Assembly: GCF_012689525.1 (NCBI RefSeq)
Contig: NZ_CP051517.1
Coordinates: forward strand, 1-64,000
Origin: Paraburkholderia aromaticivorans
GTDB taxonomy: Bacteria; Pseudomonadota; Gammaproteobacteria; Burkholderiales; Burkholderiaceae
Length of the DNA: 64,000 nt
Direction of reading: 5' to 3'
Shown here: in pieces, positions 8,917 to 17,415 of the stretch
Position numbering within the stretch: the first letter of the stretch is position 1
Layout of the letters: each line of letters starts with the position of its first letter
The notes under the pieces: generated by a model
The model's database searches: none
The model's input: only the letters and a program-made list of their open reading frames with translations
What the model was told of the DNA's origin: nothing
Position numbers and translations under genes: made by a program

Positions 8917-9110
8917 GATAATTGACCTCCTACGTATCTCTCGAACCGCGAGGACGCCTGTACCAGTAAGTCTGGCGTCATCGTGAGATAAACCTGTGTC
9001 GAGACGATGTTCGCATGACCAAGATACGTCGACAGCAACGGCAGAAGAGCCTGGACGTCGGCGCCTTGCTGATACCATGTCGTCAACCGCTTCACAGCAA
9101 AGGCGTGGCG
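8913..9110 (-). pseudogene. C-terminal fragment of a second tyrosine recombinase (RIT-like middle gene)
   Basis: The frame reads RHAFAVKRLTTWYQQ, then LPLLSTYLGHANIVSTQVYL, then TPDLLVQASSRFE. This is the C-terminal catalytic half of a tyrosine recombinase (Arg of HxxR, GH motif, Tyr nucleophile). Everything upstream of the Arg-His is gone: the frame breaks at about 9110, exactly where an 11-bp inverted repeat begins. Its stop overlaps the next recombinase start by ATGA, as in intact RIT operons. It is therefore a truncated remnant; the first recombinase of the trio is missing. Confidence 0.75.
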
Positions 9111-9155
9111 TTAATTCCGCAAGCGGAATTAACAACATCTGTGGTCGACCACAGA
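9110..9155. repeat. Two adjacent palindromes at the break of the recombinase cluster
   Basis: An 11-bp inverted repeat with a 2-base centre (GTTAATTCCGC / GCGGAATTAAC, 9110-9133) is followed 4 bases later by a perfect 18-bp palindrome (TCTGTGGTCGACCACAGA, 9138-9155). The first begins exactly where the recombinase fragment ends, which suggests an element end or recombination site. Confidence 0.5.
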
Positions 9156-9328
9156 ATTCATTGAATATCTGCTCGCCACAGAGGATCCGGTGGATGAAGA
9201 CGTCCGGGTGCAGTACGCGTGCCGGTGCGCCGCGGCGGACTGTCGTCACTCGATGCTGGCCGAAGCGGCGTGAACAGAGGGGTGGGAGAGTCAGTTGGCA
9301 GTCTCACGATCCCGAAAAAAGCGCCGTC

Positions 9329-9611
9329 CTAGACAGGATTCAAGGCGGGCCGCCCATCCAGGATGGCGGCGACATTGTCCAGCGCCGTAAACCCCATCTG
9401 GCCTCGGGTCTCGATCGTGGCGCTGGCCATATGGGGCGTCAGGAACACGTTGTCCAGTTCCGCGAAGCGCTTGTCGACGTTGGGCTCGCTCCGGTACACG
9501 TCCAGACCCGCGCTGAACAGATGTCCCGAGGTCAGGGCTTCATAGAGCGCGTCTTCGTCCACCAGACCGCCACGCGCCGCGTTGACAAAGACCGCGCCCT
9601 TGGGCGTAAAA
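9329..9611 (-). pseudogene. C-terminal remnant of a D-isomer-specific 2-hydroxyacid dehydrogenase
   Basis: The frame shows the typical end of the NAD-binding domain of this family: KGAVFVNAARGGLVDEDALYEAL, then AGLDVYRSEP, then LDNVFLTPHMASATIETRGQMG, ending PALNPV. The first two thirds of the gene are absent. The sequence breaks at 9612, where the 17-bp terminal repeat of a transposon-like element begins, so the gene was disrupted by insertion or associated deletion. It is not functional. Confidence 0.8.
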
Positions 9612-10469
9612 CGAAGGAAAGTTGTCACTGGACTGCGCTCGCGGGGGCAACAGTTTAGCCATTGAATTGACAACATTGCTTCGCTAACTGGCGAAGTAAA
9701 GTCGTCACTTCGCGTTAGCGCGAACTAAAATTGTCAACTCACGTTCGTCCTAGACCATGAAATCCGCAGGCAGGTGGTACACATGGTCGACGTTTTGCGA
9801 AGTTTCGAGCCACTCACGCTGCCGCGCCCACGCGGCGCGCACCGTTACGACGTGTTCAGTCCGAAAGTGGGGCGACGTCTGACGCCATACAGGCGCGGCG
9901 CTTTCGAAGCATGGCTGATGCTCGAAGCGGATCCTTCTGCAAAGTCGTTGCTTGAAAGGCCTTGCTTCGTGGCAGTCGACGGGCAACGCTGCATCGTCGA
10001 GTTCTGGGGCAAGGTCTAATGACCATGAATGCCTGGTAGTACTATCAGAGGCAGCACCTGCGACCATTCGCCCACCGAGCCGTCGTGGCGTCGACCCGGA
10101 ACAATCAAGCAGATACCTTCGACCGACGGCATACGTCCTGAATGCGAGGTCTTATCGGTCCGCCATATCACTGTGCGCGGTGTGGTAACGCTCTACGGGG
10201 CGAGATATCCGCTGATCTTTTCGAGGCACCCAGCGAGCCGCACGGAGAATCGTATCGCTATCTCGCTGCATTTCTACAACCGCATTTCTGGTAGCTTCCG
10301 CCTCGGTCCTGACGACCATTACGCGTAGCTCGCCACGGTGCGTGGCAGACCACGAGCGTATATTGCCCACCTTTCGGTAACGCGATGTGCTTCTTCGTTG
10401 CCGCCGCGATCGCTACGCAAAAACAGGTGTTGACAACATTACTTCGTTTTTGGTGACAACTTTCCTTCG
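9612..10469. mobile_element. Decayed Tn7-like (TnsA/TnsB-type) element with repeated end sites
   Basis: The stretch is bounded by a perfect 17-bp inverted repeat, CGAAGGAAAGTTGTCAC at 9612-9628 and its complement at 10453-10469. Variants of the same 17-mer recur near both ends: 9692-9708 and 9721-9737 (same orientation), 9667-9683 (inverted) and 10430-10446. Several spaced transposase-binding repeats at each end are typical of Tn7/TniA-type heteromeric transposons and unlike simple insertion sequences. The interior holds a frameshifted TnsA-like remnant and no intact gene. Different broken genes flank the two ends (hydroxyacid dehydrogenase, ISKra4 transposase), and no target-site duplication is visible. 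Confidence 0.6.
9774..10090 (+). pseudogene. Frameshifted TnsA-like transposase-endonuclease remnant
   Basis: The first frame gives 81 residues with a pattern I associate with TnsA-like endonuclease subunits: DVLRSFEPLTLPRPRG, then FSPKVGRRLTPYRRGAFEAW, then LEADP...LLERPCFVAVDGQ..IVEFW. It stops at 10019. The continuation expected for this family appears in the next frame (NDHECLVVLSEAAPAT from about 10020), showing a frameshift. After that, similarity is lost. The position, just inside the left end of an element with repeated end sites, fits a tnsA gene. The family assignment is from memory and moderate. Confidence 0.5.
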
Positions 10470-10471
10470 CT

Positions 10472-10969
10472 CTACGTGAACGAAATGCCCTTGTCCAGCG
10501 GGAGCACTTCCTTAAGCATGGCCGCGGCCTGCCGGTACGGCAGATGGACTGCCCACTTCGCCTGGAGATATTCCAGTTCCGGCGTGACGCGCGTGGTTAG
10601 GGTTTGGGACAAGGGATGCACCACACGCCGCGGCGTCCGCGCATTCCGCTGGCAAGCACACGACCACAGCCGCGGGCTCTTCACCATCACTTTGCCGTAC
10701 ACGGTGCGCAGCACCGTCGAGCGACTATCCTTATGAGTCAAGGCCGCACCGCAGCTCCGACAATGGGTCTGGCCTGAGAGCCACGACTGCACCTGTTTCG
10801 AAATGAGCGCGACCTGGACCTTGGCCAGCAGCGACCGCCCTTCCGCGAGAGTCAGGCCCAGTTCGGCAAGACAGCAGTCAGGGCGCTCAATCACCGCCAG
10901 AACTCCGTCGCCTACCTCGACCGTATCATTGTCTCCGTCGGCCAACCTTGCTTCGATGATCAACCGCAT
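10472..10969 (-). pseudogene. ISKra4-family transposase, N-terminal fragment
   Basis: A 165-codon open frame matching the start of ISKra4-type transposases: MRLIIEARLADGD, then LGLTLAEGRSLLA, a zinc-finger-like CRSCGAALTHKD and CACQ, then TRVTPELEYLQAKWAVHLPYRQAAAMLKEVLPLD. Full-length proteins are about 450-500 residues. This one is cut off at the 17-bp terminal repeat (10453-10469) of the Tn7-like element, and its last residues are read from that junction. It is non-functional and records two successive insertion events. Confidence 0.8.
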
Positions 10970-11124
10970 GGCTTGCTCCCACCGTTGCGAGACCGATCAG
11001 CCTACTCCAGACGAAACCGATGCCGCTACCGGAAGCACAAGCGGCCCTCCCTAGGAGCCTCCTCCCCAACTTTTGCACGCTCTCCGTGCCGTCGTCTGTC
11101 AGCGACCACCCGACGCGCGCCAGT

Positions 11125-12378
11125 TCAAGCAGCGACTTTCCGTTCCGCGCCGAGGGGCAATTCAGGCGCGTCACGGTCAGACTGCGGCACAGCGCCAAGC
11201 CGGCGATGCACGTCATACGTTACGAAACCCTGTTCGCGGCTTGGCACATCGAACCACTCCCGATGGGCAAACGAATCGCGAATATCTTCAAGACCGCTTT
11301 CCCAATGCTCGTGCATCGTGTCGATGCTGAACTCGTAGTCCTTGTAATGCCCCTCATACGGTTTGTTCTTGTAGATAAGGTGCACGACATTGATCGCACT
11401 GCCGTCGGCCGCTTCTTCAGCACGACGGAAGAGCGGATCGGCCTTGAGCACATCAGCCGGAACATGCCTGAGCAATTGCTTGATGAAGCGCGCGTGCTTC
11501 TGACGATCCGCCAGCATGCTGGTAATCGCCCGGGTACGGCTCGAGTACTGAATGTCTTTGGCACGTTCGGAGACGTCGAGGAAATCGCCCGGCGCATTGC
11601 CTCTTGCGCTCCACAGGTCCACCTGGAAAACCAGCGCATCCTTGTGGTCGGCATCGCGAAGCACCTCGGTCAGCGGAGTATTCGAAACGAGGCCGCCGTC
11701 CCAGTAGTGCTCGCCGTCGATCTCAACCGCCGGAAAGCCCGGCGGCAACGCGCCCGACGCCATGAAATGCTCCGGTTCGAGACGCATCTTCGTGTTGTCG
11801 AAGTACACCAGATTGCCGGTCCGCACGTTCACCGCACCCACCGAAACGCGAATGTCGCCGTCGTTGATTCGATCGAAATCGGCAAACTTCAACAGGGTTT
11901 CCTTCAGCGCGGCTGTATCGTAATAGCTGACCACGTTGGGGCTTTGCTTGCCGAAACCCGCCATGGGCAACGGGTTGCGCGGCGAGAAGAAACCCGGCTG
12001 ACCCTCGGTCAACGCGCGCCCGGCTGCCCACATGCTGGCCCACTTGCGCGACAGGTCGTGCATTCCGAACCCGGGCAGCGCCCAGCCGCCCAGCCCACCG
12101 ACCCAGTCGACCGGATGGCAGATCGAATTCCAGAAACCGCGTAACGCTTCCACGCGGTTCTCCGGCGCATTGCCCGCAATGATGGCGGTGTTCAGCGCGC
12201 CGATCGAGACGCCGGCGATCCAGTGCGGTTGCACGCCGGCCTCGGCGAGGCCCTCGTAGACGCCGGCCTGGTAAGACCCGAGCGCGCCGCCGCCCTGAAG
12301 CACCAGGGCAATTTCGTCGTAGCGCGGCAGCACGAATGCATCCGGCTGCCGGTTAGTTTTATTTGTGCTGCTGCGCAT
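11125..12378 (-). CDS. Patatin-like phospholipase (DUF3734 type)
   Basis: A 417-residue patatin-family acyl hydrolase. The catalytic dyad motifs are present: oxyanion GGGALGSYQAG near residue 30, nucleophile GVSIG near 57, and the Asp motif YWDGGLVSNTPL. The C-terminal half matches the DUF3734 region common in Burkholderiaceae. It is the last gene of a three-gene minus-strand operon with 3-hydroxybutyrate dehydrogenase (10-base gap) and acetoacetate decarboxylase. In this group such proteins sit with ketone-body/polyhydroxybutyrate genes, suggesting a lipid or storage-polymer role; the substrate is unknown. No signal peptide is seen. Confidence 0.88.
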   Translation of the reverse strand: MRSSTNKTNRQPDAFVLPRYDEIALVLQGGGALGSYQAGVYEGLAEAGVQPHWIAGVSIGALNTAIIAGNAPENRVEALRGFWNSICHPVDWVGGLGGWALPGFGMHDLSRKWASMWAAGRALTEGQPGFFSPRNPLPMAGFGKQSPNVVSYYDTAALKETLLKFADFDRINDGDIRVSVGAVNVRTGNLVYFDNTKMRLEPEHFMASGALPPGFPAVEIDGEHYWDGGLVSNTPLTEVLRDADHKDALVFQVDLWSARGNAPGDFLDVSERAKDIQYSSRTRAITSMLADRQKHARFIKQLLRHVPADVLKADPLFRRAEEAADGSAINVVHLIYKNKPYEGHYKDYEFSIDTMHEHWESGLEDIRDSFAHREWFDVPSREQGFVTYDVHRRLGAVPQSDRDAPELPLGAERKVAA

Positions 12379-12388
12379 ACGCGACCCC

Positions 12389-13171
12389 TTATTGCATTGC
12401 CCAACCGTGGCTGACGATCACCGACTGCCCGGTGAGCGCATTCGATTCGAAGCCCGCGAGGAACGCAACCGTATTGGCGACGTCCTCGACCGTGGTGAAT
12501 TCACCGTCGACTGTTTCCCTGAGCATCACGTTCTTCACGACATCGGCTTCGGAGATACCGAGCGCCTTGGCCTGCTCGGGAATCTGCTTGTCGACGAGCG
12601 GGGTGCGCACAAAACCCGGACACACCACATTCGCCCGAACGCCGCGCGAGCCACCTTCCTTCGCAACCACCCGGGCCAGTCCCAGCAAACCATGCTTGGC
12701 GGTCACATAGGCGGACTTTAGCTTCGATGCTTCGTGCGAATGCACCGAGCCCATATAGACGATCGAGCCGCCCTTGCCACCCGCGTACATGTGTTTGATC
12801 GCCGCCTTCGTCGTGAGGAAGGCACCGTCCAGGTGGATCGCCAGCATTTTCTTCCAGTCGGCAAATGCATACTCCTCGATGGGAGCGACGATCTGGATGC
12901 CCGCGTTCGACACGAGCACATCGAGGCTGCCCAATTCCTTCACCGCGCGTTCGATACCGCTATTGACCGCTTCTTCGCTGGTGACATCCATTGCAACTGC
13001 CAGCGCCTTGCCGCCCGCTGCAACGATGCCGCTCGCCACCTTCTGCGCGCTGTCGAGATTCAGGTCGGCGATCACCACCGCGGCGCCAAGACTCGCGAGC
13101 TTGCGTGCACACTGCTCGCCAATACCGCTTGCTGCACCGGTCACAAGTGCGACTTTCTGGTTCAATGACAT
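12389..13171 (-). CDS. bdhA: 3-hydroxybutyrate dehydrogenase (short-chain dehydrogenase)
   Basis: A 260-residue classical SDR oxidising D-3-hydroxybutyrate to acetoacetate with NAD. The cofactor motif [11 protein letters not shown] lies near residue 12, VSNAGIQ near 88, the active site Ser...Tyr-x-x-x-Lys as SAYVTAKHG, and the family-typical end [15 protein letters not shown]. Length is normal. It lies between the acetoacetate decarboxylase and patatin genes, so acetoacetate made here could be decarboxylated to acetone by the next enzyme or fed to CoA transfer. A GGAAGG sequence precedes the ATG. Confidence 0.92.
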   Translation of the reverse strand: MSLNQKVALVTGAASGIGEQCARKLASLGAAVVIADLNLDSAQKVASGIVAAGGKALAVAMDVTSEEAVNSGIERAVKELGSLDVLVSNAGIQIVAPIEEYAFADWKKMLAIHLDGAFLTTKAAIKHMYAGGKGGSIVYMGSVHSHEASKLKSAYVTAKHGLLGLARVVAKEGGSRGVRANVVCPGFVRTPLVDKQIPEQAKALGISEADVVKNVMLRETVDGEFTTVEDVANTVAFLAGFESNALTGQSVIVSHGWAMQ

Positions 13172-13203
13172 GTAGCTATCCTTCCTTATTGGTTCGCAGA
13201 GCG

Positions 13204-13998
13204 TTATTGATTGACCGCGAGCTTCATGCTCCCGGTTGAGTCCGTTTCAGTAGAGGCCAGATAATCGAGCGCAACTTCGCCGATATCCAGTGTGAGATTG
13301 GCGATCACATGACGTGCACCGACCACCCGCTTCACCGGCAGATCGGCGACGGGCGCCAATGCGTGCGGATGCAGTTCGAGCGCGGCGGGACCCGACCACG
13401 CACCGAGCACGCTCACGTCGCGCAGATAGAAGCGCACGAGCTCGCACACGCGCGCCGAACCATCAACGTGCGGAATCACTTTCAACAGGTAGTTCGGTGT
13501 GTCCGCGAGCTTCTTGCGTTCGGTCTCGATGTCGAGCGGCAAATGCTTGAAACCCATCGTGCCGGTTGCGATACGTTGCGTGCCGTAGTCGAGCGTGCCG
13601 AGCAGCGTGTCGTTGCCGTCGACGCTCAAGGTCGGCCTGGCGAGTTTCTTCGGAAAACCCCAGATCTCACGACCGCCCGCAATGGGGCCTTCGTCGTCGA
13701 GATACATGGAGTGGGTGTAATTGCCGAGGCGCCCTTGCTGGTCGCGCACGGAGATGACCTGACCGCTTTCGGTGTAGTCGCCGAAACCGGATGAGTCCGG
13801 CATGCGAATGAATTCGTAATGCACGAGATCGTTTTCCGGATGCAGCGGCTCGGGCACGATGGCGCGCAGCGCATCGAAATCGGTCTCGTACGAAATGATG
13901 AAGTATTCCCGATTGATGAAGCGGTACGGCGGCCGGGGATAGGCGGGATTGTGAACAGGCATCGCAAAGGCGTCTTTGCGGATTGAAGCGAGATTCAT
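13204..13998 (-). CDS. adc: Acetoacetate decarboxylase
   Basis: A 264-residue member of the acetoacetate decarboxylase family, converting acetoacetate to acetone and CO2 through a Schiff-base lysine. Visible motifs include [16 protein letters not shown] near the N-terminus, and [14 protein letters not shown], where the paired lysines fit the catalytic Lys region. The start at 13998 has GAGGAG just upstream; an internal Met ([15 protein letters not shown]) is an alternative. First gene of the minus-strand operon with bdhA and the patatin-like gene. Confidence 0.9.
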   Translation of the reverse strand: MNLASIRKDAFAMPVHNPAYPRPPYRFINREYFIISYETDFDALRAIVPEPLHPENDLVHYEFIRMPDSSGFGDYTESGQVISVRDQQGRLGNYTHSMYLDDEGPIAGGREIWGFPKKLARPTLSVDGNDTLLGTLDYGTQRIATGTMGFKHLPLDIETERKKLADTPNYLLKVIPHVDGSARVCELVRFYLRDVSVLGAWSGPAALELHPHALAPVADLPVKRVVGARHVIANLTLDIGEVALDYLASTETDSTGSMKLAVNQ

Positions 13999-14492
13999 AA
14001 CACTCCTCTATGACAGGTGGCACATGCAGAGCCGGTGCAATGGTAGAGGCAATGCCCATGCAATAGAAGCCATCATTCATCAATAGACCGTTAACCAAAC
14101 TGCAACGCTGCGGCCGGAACCTCCGTACAAGTCACGGGGGCGAATGCGCCACTGGTATTGCCAGCCAGATCATGGCTGGCTTCGGCGGACCCGGTGCGCC
14201 GACGTCGACAACTAATTAGAGTAGTCGCTAAGATGTGTGGGGCAGGGTGCCGGCAAAGCGTGGCGAATGTTAGTTTGCTGACACAGGAAGTCGCCGTCCG
14301 ACAGCTCGATGCCGCCACCGTCAGCAATCCTTCGCATTCCTGACGCAGAACCGTGTTCGCCCGAGCGTCGGCTCCGGCCGATGATTTGCCGTACCCGGTG
14401 CCCGACGGAACGGCCGTTGCGTCCACCGGTTGAATCCGCCCCTGCGTAGCGGACGTAAGAAATTGCTTCCTGGCGGTACCTCAGCTCGAGTT
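13999..14492. other. Noncoding stretch before the acetoacetate decarboxylase operon
   Basis: About 490 bases between the IclR-type regulator's 3' end and the adc start. It should hold the promoter of the minus-strand adc operon. A small stem (GCCAGCC / GGCTGGC, 14160-14180) is the only clear structure. Open frames here are short and unlike known proteins. Confidence 0.4.
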
Positions 14493-15329
14493 CTAAGTCT
14501 CTTCGGCTTGCCGACTGATGGCGCCTGCGTCATAACCCAGTCGCTCCGATGCAAGCGCGGCGCAATCGAGCAACGAATTGATATGGGCCGACTCTCCAGA
14601 AACCGGCAGATCGTTGTCCCGTCCAAGCAGCCCAATCACGACGGAGACTTTACCCGTGTGGTCGTAGACAGGAGCAGCGACGGCATTTATGCCGGGTACG
14701 CTCAGCCCCGCGATTGCTGCATAACCGTTCGCGCGTACTTCCCGATAAAGCTCGCGCAGCTGGGCCGACGTGAATTTTTGCCCGGAGACCGAAAGCGTGT
14801 GCTCCTGAAGCCTGACGGCCTTCTTGACAATCTCCTCGGACAAATGGGCTGCGAATACCCGTCCCGTCGCGCTAAGGTGAATTGGCAGTTGCGCCCCGAC
14901 GCGGATGTTCATGTAGATCGGACTGTCGGCTTCCTCCAGCAAACAGACGACAGGACCCACATCAGTCCAGATCGCGCCGAAAGTTGTATCCCGCGTAGTG
15001 TCCCTCAACCGTGCGATTGCCCGAGCCGCTTCCTTGACAGGCGAGCACGCCCATAGTCCAGAGAGTCCTATCGCGATCGAACTCCGGCCAACTCCATAGT
15101 GGCCGCTGGCCCCGTCCTGCTCGACGAGTCCCGCGCGCGTGAGGCTCACCAGATAGCGGTGCACCTTTCCGACAGGCATGCCGCATTTCGCCGCGAGTGA
15201 TCGCAACGGTACGAGCCTTCCAAAAGTCGCAAGTGCTCTCAGAATTTCCGCCCCGATTTCGACCGACTGAATGCCGGGACGCTGGTCGTCGGCCTGATCG
15301 TCCTGCTCGGCTTTCGTTTCTACGTTCAT
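14493..15329 (-). CDS. IclR-family transcriptional regulator
   Basis: A 278-residue IclR-type regulator. The N-terminal winged helix (ILRALATFGRLVPLRSLAAKCGMPVGKVHRYLVSLTRAG) is followed by the effector domain, including HLSATGRVFAAHLS and GYAAIAGLSVPGINAVAAPVYDHTGK. The start at 15329 is chosen because GGAAGG precedes it; an upstream Met at 15371 is possible but lacks a ribosome site. It is divergent from the cupin dioxygenase at 15500, and a 36-bp imperfect palindrome overlaps that gene's promoter. It is the likely controller of the cupin-dioxygenase/hydrolase pair, probably sensing an aromatic acid. Confidence 0.9.
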   Translation of the reverse strand: MNVETKAEQDDQADDQRPGIQSVEIGAEILRALATFGRLVPLRSLAAKCGMPVGKVHRYLVSLTRAGLVEQDGASGHYGVGRSSIAIGLSGLWACSPVKEAARAIARLRDTTRDTTFGAIWTDVGPVVCLLEEADSPIYMNIRVGAQLPIHLSATGRVFAAHLSEEIVKKAVRLQEHTLSVSGQKFTSAQLRELYREVRANGYAAIAGLSVPGINAVAAPVYDHTGKVSVVIGLLGRDNDLPVSGESAHINSLLDCAALASERLGYDAGAISRQAEET

Positions 15330-15430
15330 CGCCTTCCTTTCATGGATTGGTGCAAAGGGTATCAGCGGCATCCCTTGCCTTCAACCCGCGCAGTCCTCCC
15401 CGCCGTGCCAAATCTTCACGAGACGTTTGC

Positions 15431-15459
15431 TTGACAGGCTGTTTTTCATCTTATATTGT
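15431..15459 (+). promoter_or_regulatory. Sigma-70 promoter of the cupin dioxygenase operon
   Basis: A consensus -35 TTGACA (15431-15436) is separated by 17 bases from TATTGT (15454-15459). The region is AT-rich and lies 41 bases before the first gene. The -10 is covered by the palindrome at 15448-15483, which suggests repression by the IclR protein. Confidence 0.65.
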
Positions 15460-15483
15460 ATGATGCATCTCATATTATAAGAT
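15448..15483. promoter_or_regulatory. 36-bp imperfect palindrome, likely IclR operator
   Basis: Outer arms ATCTTATA (15448-15455) and TATAAGAT (15476-15483) are exact complements. The inner arms GATG/CATC at the centre also pair, giving 14 of 18 matched pairs. It overlaps the -10 box of the dioxygenase operon and lies in the divergent intergenic region with the IclR gene. Confidence 0.55.
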
Positions 15484-15499
15484 ATCGAGCAAATCAAAA

Positions 15500-16615
15500 A
15501 TGGACCCGGAGATGACTATGGAACTTGATCATGCTGGCGTGCGCGCCCAACTCTCAAGCGATGCATCCGCGCTCAATCTGGTGCAGTTCTGGGAGCAGCG
15601 CATGGAGATCGAAATTGAGGAGCCGCGGCGGACCGCGGTGCCTTGTCACTGGAATTGGTCCGACATCAGCCCACGGCTCGCGGTGGCTGCCAAGACTGTG
15701 CCGATCGAGGAGTGCGAGCGGCGGGCTCTGGTGTTTGCCAATCCGGGGCTGTCCGGCAAGCCATACATCACGCAGACCCTGTTTGCTGCCTACTCGCTTT
15801 ACAACCCTGGAGAACAGGCACCGGTTCATCGTCATACGCCGAATGCGAGCCGCTTCGTGCTGGAGGGCAGCGGTGGGTTTACCACGGTAAATGGCGAGAA
15901 GATTCAAATGTCGCGTGGCGATCTCGTGCTGACGCCCAACGGCTGCTGGCACGATCACGGAAACGAAGGAACTGAACCGGTTATCTGGGTTGACGTTCTC
16001 GACGTTCCGCTAGTCGAATCACTCAATTCGACGATGTTCGAATTCGACTATGTGGAAGGTGAGCAGCGGAAGACTACCCAGTCGGTCACCGCGCCGTTGG
16101 GATATTCCACGCAGTTGTACTCGCGCGGGGGGCTCACGCCGACCTTCGTTGACCACCGCAGGGGCCGCGTCGATCACTCCCCGATGTTCGTCTATCGATG
16201 GAAGGACACGCGGGCGGCGCTCGATGCAATGTCCGGGCTGCCTGGTAGTCCCTACGATGCGATCACGATTGAATATACAAATCCGGTTAGCGGCGGCCCT
16301 GTGATGTCTACCATGTCTTATAGAAGCACATTGCTGCGCGCAGGCGAACGGACGCAGCCACAAAGGCGAACCTCTTCCTCGGTATTTGTCGTGCTGGAAG
16401 GCAGCGGAAGGACCAAAATAAACGGCCAAACTTTCGCGTGGAAGCCCAACGACGTCTTCTGCGCGCCCGCATGGTCGTGGTTTCAGCATGAATCGACCGG
16501 CGGCCAGGCCGTGCTCTATTCGGTGACTGACGAGCCCGCCTTCAAGAAATTCGGCTTGATGCGCAAACAGGCGCGTAACGACGACGGAACCATTTCTGAA
16601 CTGGAGGTAGCATGA
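15500..16615 (+). CDS. Bicupin ring-cleavage dioxygenase (gentisate / salicylate 1,2-dioxygenase family)
   Basis: A 371-residue bicupin Fe(II) dioxygenase related to gentisate 1,2-dioxygenase, salicylate/5-nitrosalicylate dioxygenase and 1-hydroxy-2-naphthoate dioxygenase. Iron-ligand motif PVHRHTPNASRFVLEG lies near residue 109 and NGCWHDHGNEG near 150; the second cupin (FVVLEGSGRTKINGQ) follows. It clearly differs from the two true gentisate dioxygenases in this window, so a different substrate is likely. Its stop overlaps the ATG of the dienelactone-hydrolase-like gene (ATGA), so they are translationally coupled. Start: ATG 15500 opens the frame, but ATG 15518 has GGAG at good spacing and may be the real one. 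Inference: direct cleavage of a substituted salicylate giving a lactone-forming product. Confidence 0.82.
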   Translation: MDPEMTMELDHAGVRAQLSSDASALNLVQFWEQRMEIEIEEPRRTAVPCHWNWSDISPRLAVAAKTVPIEECERRALVFANPGLSGKPYITQTLFAAYSLYNPGEQAPVHRHTPNASRFVLEGSGGFTTVNGEKIQMSRGDLVLTPNGCWHDHGNEGTEPVIWVDVLDVPLVESLNSTMFEFDYVEGEQRKTTQSVTAPLGYSTQLYSRGGLTPTFVDHRRGRVDHSPMFVYRWKDTRAALDAMSGLPGSPYDAITIEYTNPVSGGPVMSTMSYRSTLLRAGERTQPQRRTSSSVFVVLEGSGRTKINGQTFAWKPNDVFCAPAWSWFQHESTGGQAVLYSVTDEPAFKKFGLMRKQARNDDGTISELEVA

Positions 16616-17334
16616 ACGAAGCACAATTTCCGTCCGGCTGGCACGTAATCTCTCAAGAGGGAGATGTCGAAGCGTTTTGCGTCGGCCCTGCCGAAAGCAA
16701 GAACGATGCGCCGCGCGGCACGATTCTTCTGCTTCAGGAAATCTTCGGCGTCAACGCCGCGATGCGCCACATCGCGACGAAACTGGCTGAGAGGGGATAC
16801 AGGGTGGTGTGCGCTGACGTTTTCGGCCATCTCGAACGCCGGGTCGATCTCGGCTATAAGGAGGCCGACCGCCAACGTGGCTTCGCATTGCTCCAGGCAT
16901 TCAATCAGGAGACGGCTCTCAATCACTGCAACGCCGTAGCGGAGTGGGTGCGTCACCTGCCTGGTTCCAATGGCAAGGTGGCCGTCGTCGGGTTCTGCAT
17001 CGGCGGTTTGCTCGCACTGAGGTACGCCGCCCGTTTTCATTGCGATGCCGCGGTTTCTTTCTACGGCGTGCGGGTTCACGAGCATCTGAAGGAGTTGCGC
17101 AGCATCGAATGTCCGCTGCAATACCACGTGGGCGAGGCGGACACTCACATACTCCCGGATCATATCAACGTTATCGAGAACGTCGTCGACGGCATGCCGA
17201 ACGCAACCGTCTACACCTACAAAGACGCGAAACATGGATTCTTCAATTCGTTGCGTGAGGAGGTGTTCAGCCGGGAGTCCTTTCTCGCGGCGGATCAGCG
17301 CATGCTCGAATTGTTGACGGAGCGACTTCGATGA
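16612..17334 (+). CDS. Dienelactone hydrolase family protein
   Basis: A 240-residue alpha/beta hydrolase of the dienelactone hydrolase family. The catalytic triad is visible: nucleophile Cys in GFCIGG near residue 127, Asp in GEADTH near 175 and His in KHGF near 206. The conserved Glu of LLLQEIFGVN is also present. The usual reaction is hydrolysis of a dienelactone to maleylacetate. Overlap with the preceding cupin dioxygenase (ATGA) implies that it acts on the ring-cleavage product, possibly a lactone formed after loss of a 5-substituent. Either maleylacetate reductase in this window could take the product onward. Confidence 0.9.
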   Translation: MNEAQFPSGWHVISQEGDVEAFCVGPAESKNDAPRGTILLLQEIFGVNAAMRHIATKLAERGYRVVCADVFGHLERRVDLGYKEADRQRGFALLQAFNQETALNHCNAVAEWVRHLPGSNGKVAVVGFCIGGLLALRYAARFHCDAAVSFYGVRVHEHLKELRSIECPLQYHVGEADTHILPDHINVIENVVDGMPNATVYTYKDAKHGFFNSLREEVFSRESFLAADQRMLELLTERLR

Positions 17335-17415
17335 TTGCGCCGTTCCAGTTCGAGTGCCTGCCACCGGCAGTCGCTTACTGATCTGACGTCATCTGCGATT
17401 TGGCAATCGATCGCC

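Noticed and set aside
7915..9249. A 444-residue start for the intact recombinase
   Set aside because: The extra N-terminus runs antisense or out of frame through the other recombinase fragment. The ATG at 8916 has a strong ribosome site and fits the family length.
8996..9658. 220-codon plus-strand frame across the recombinase and dehydrogenase remnants
   Set aside because: It spans the junctions of unrelated minus-strand remnants and has no coherent protein character.
11020..12144. 374-codon plus-strand frame opposite the patatin gene
   Set aside because: It is antisense to a gene with all patatin catalytic motifs; the sequence is His/Arg rich without family likeness.
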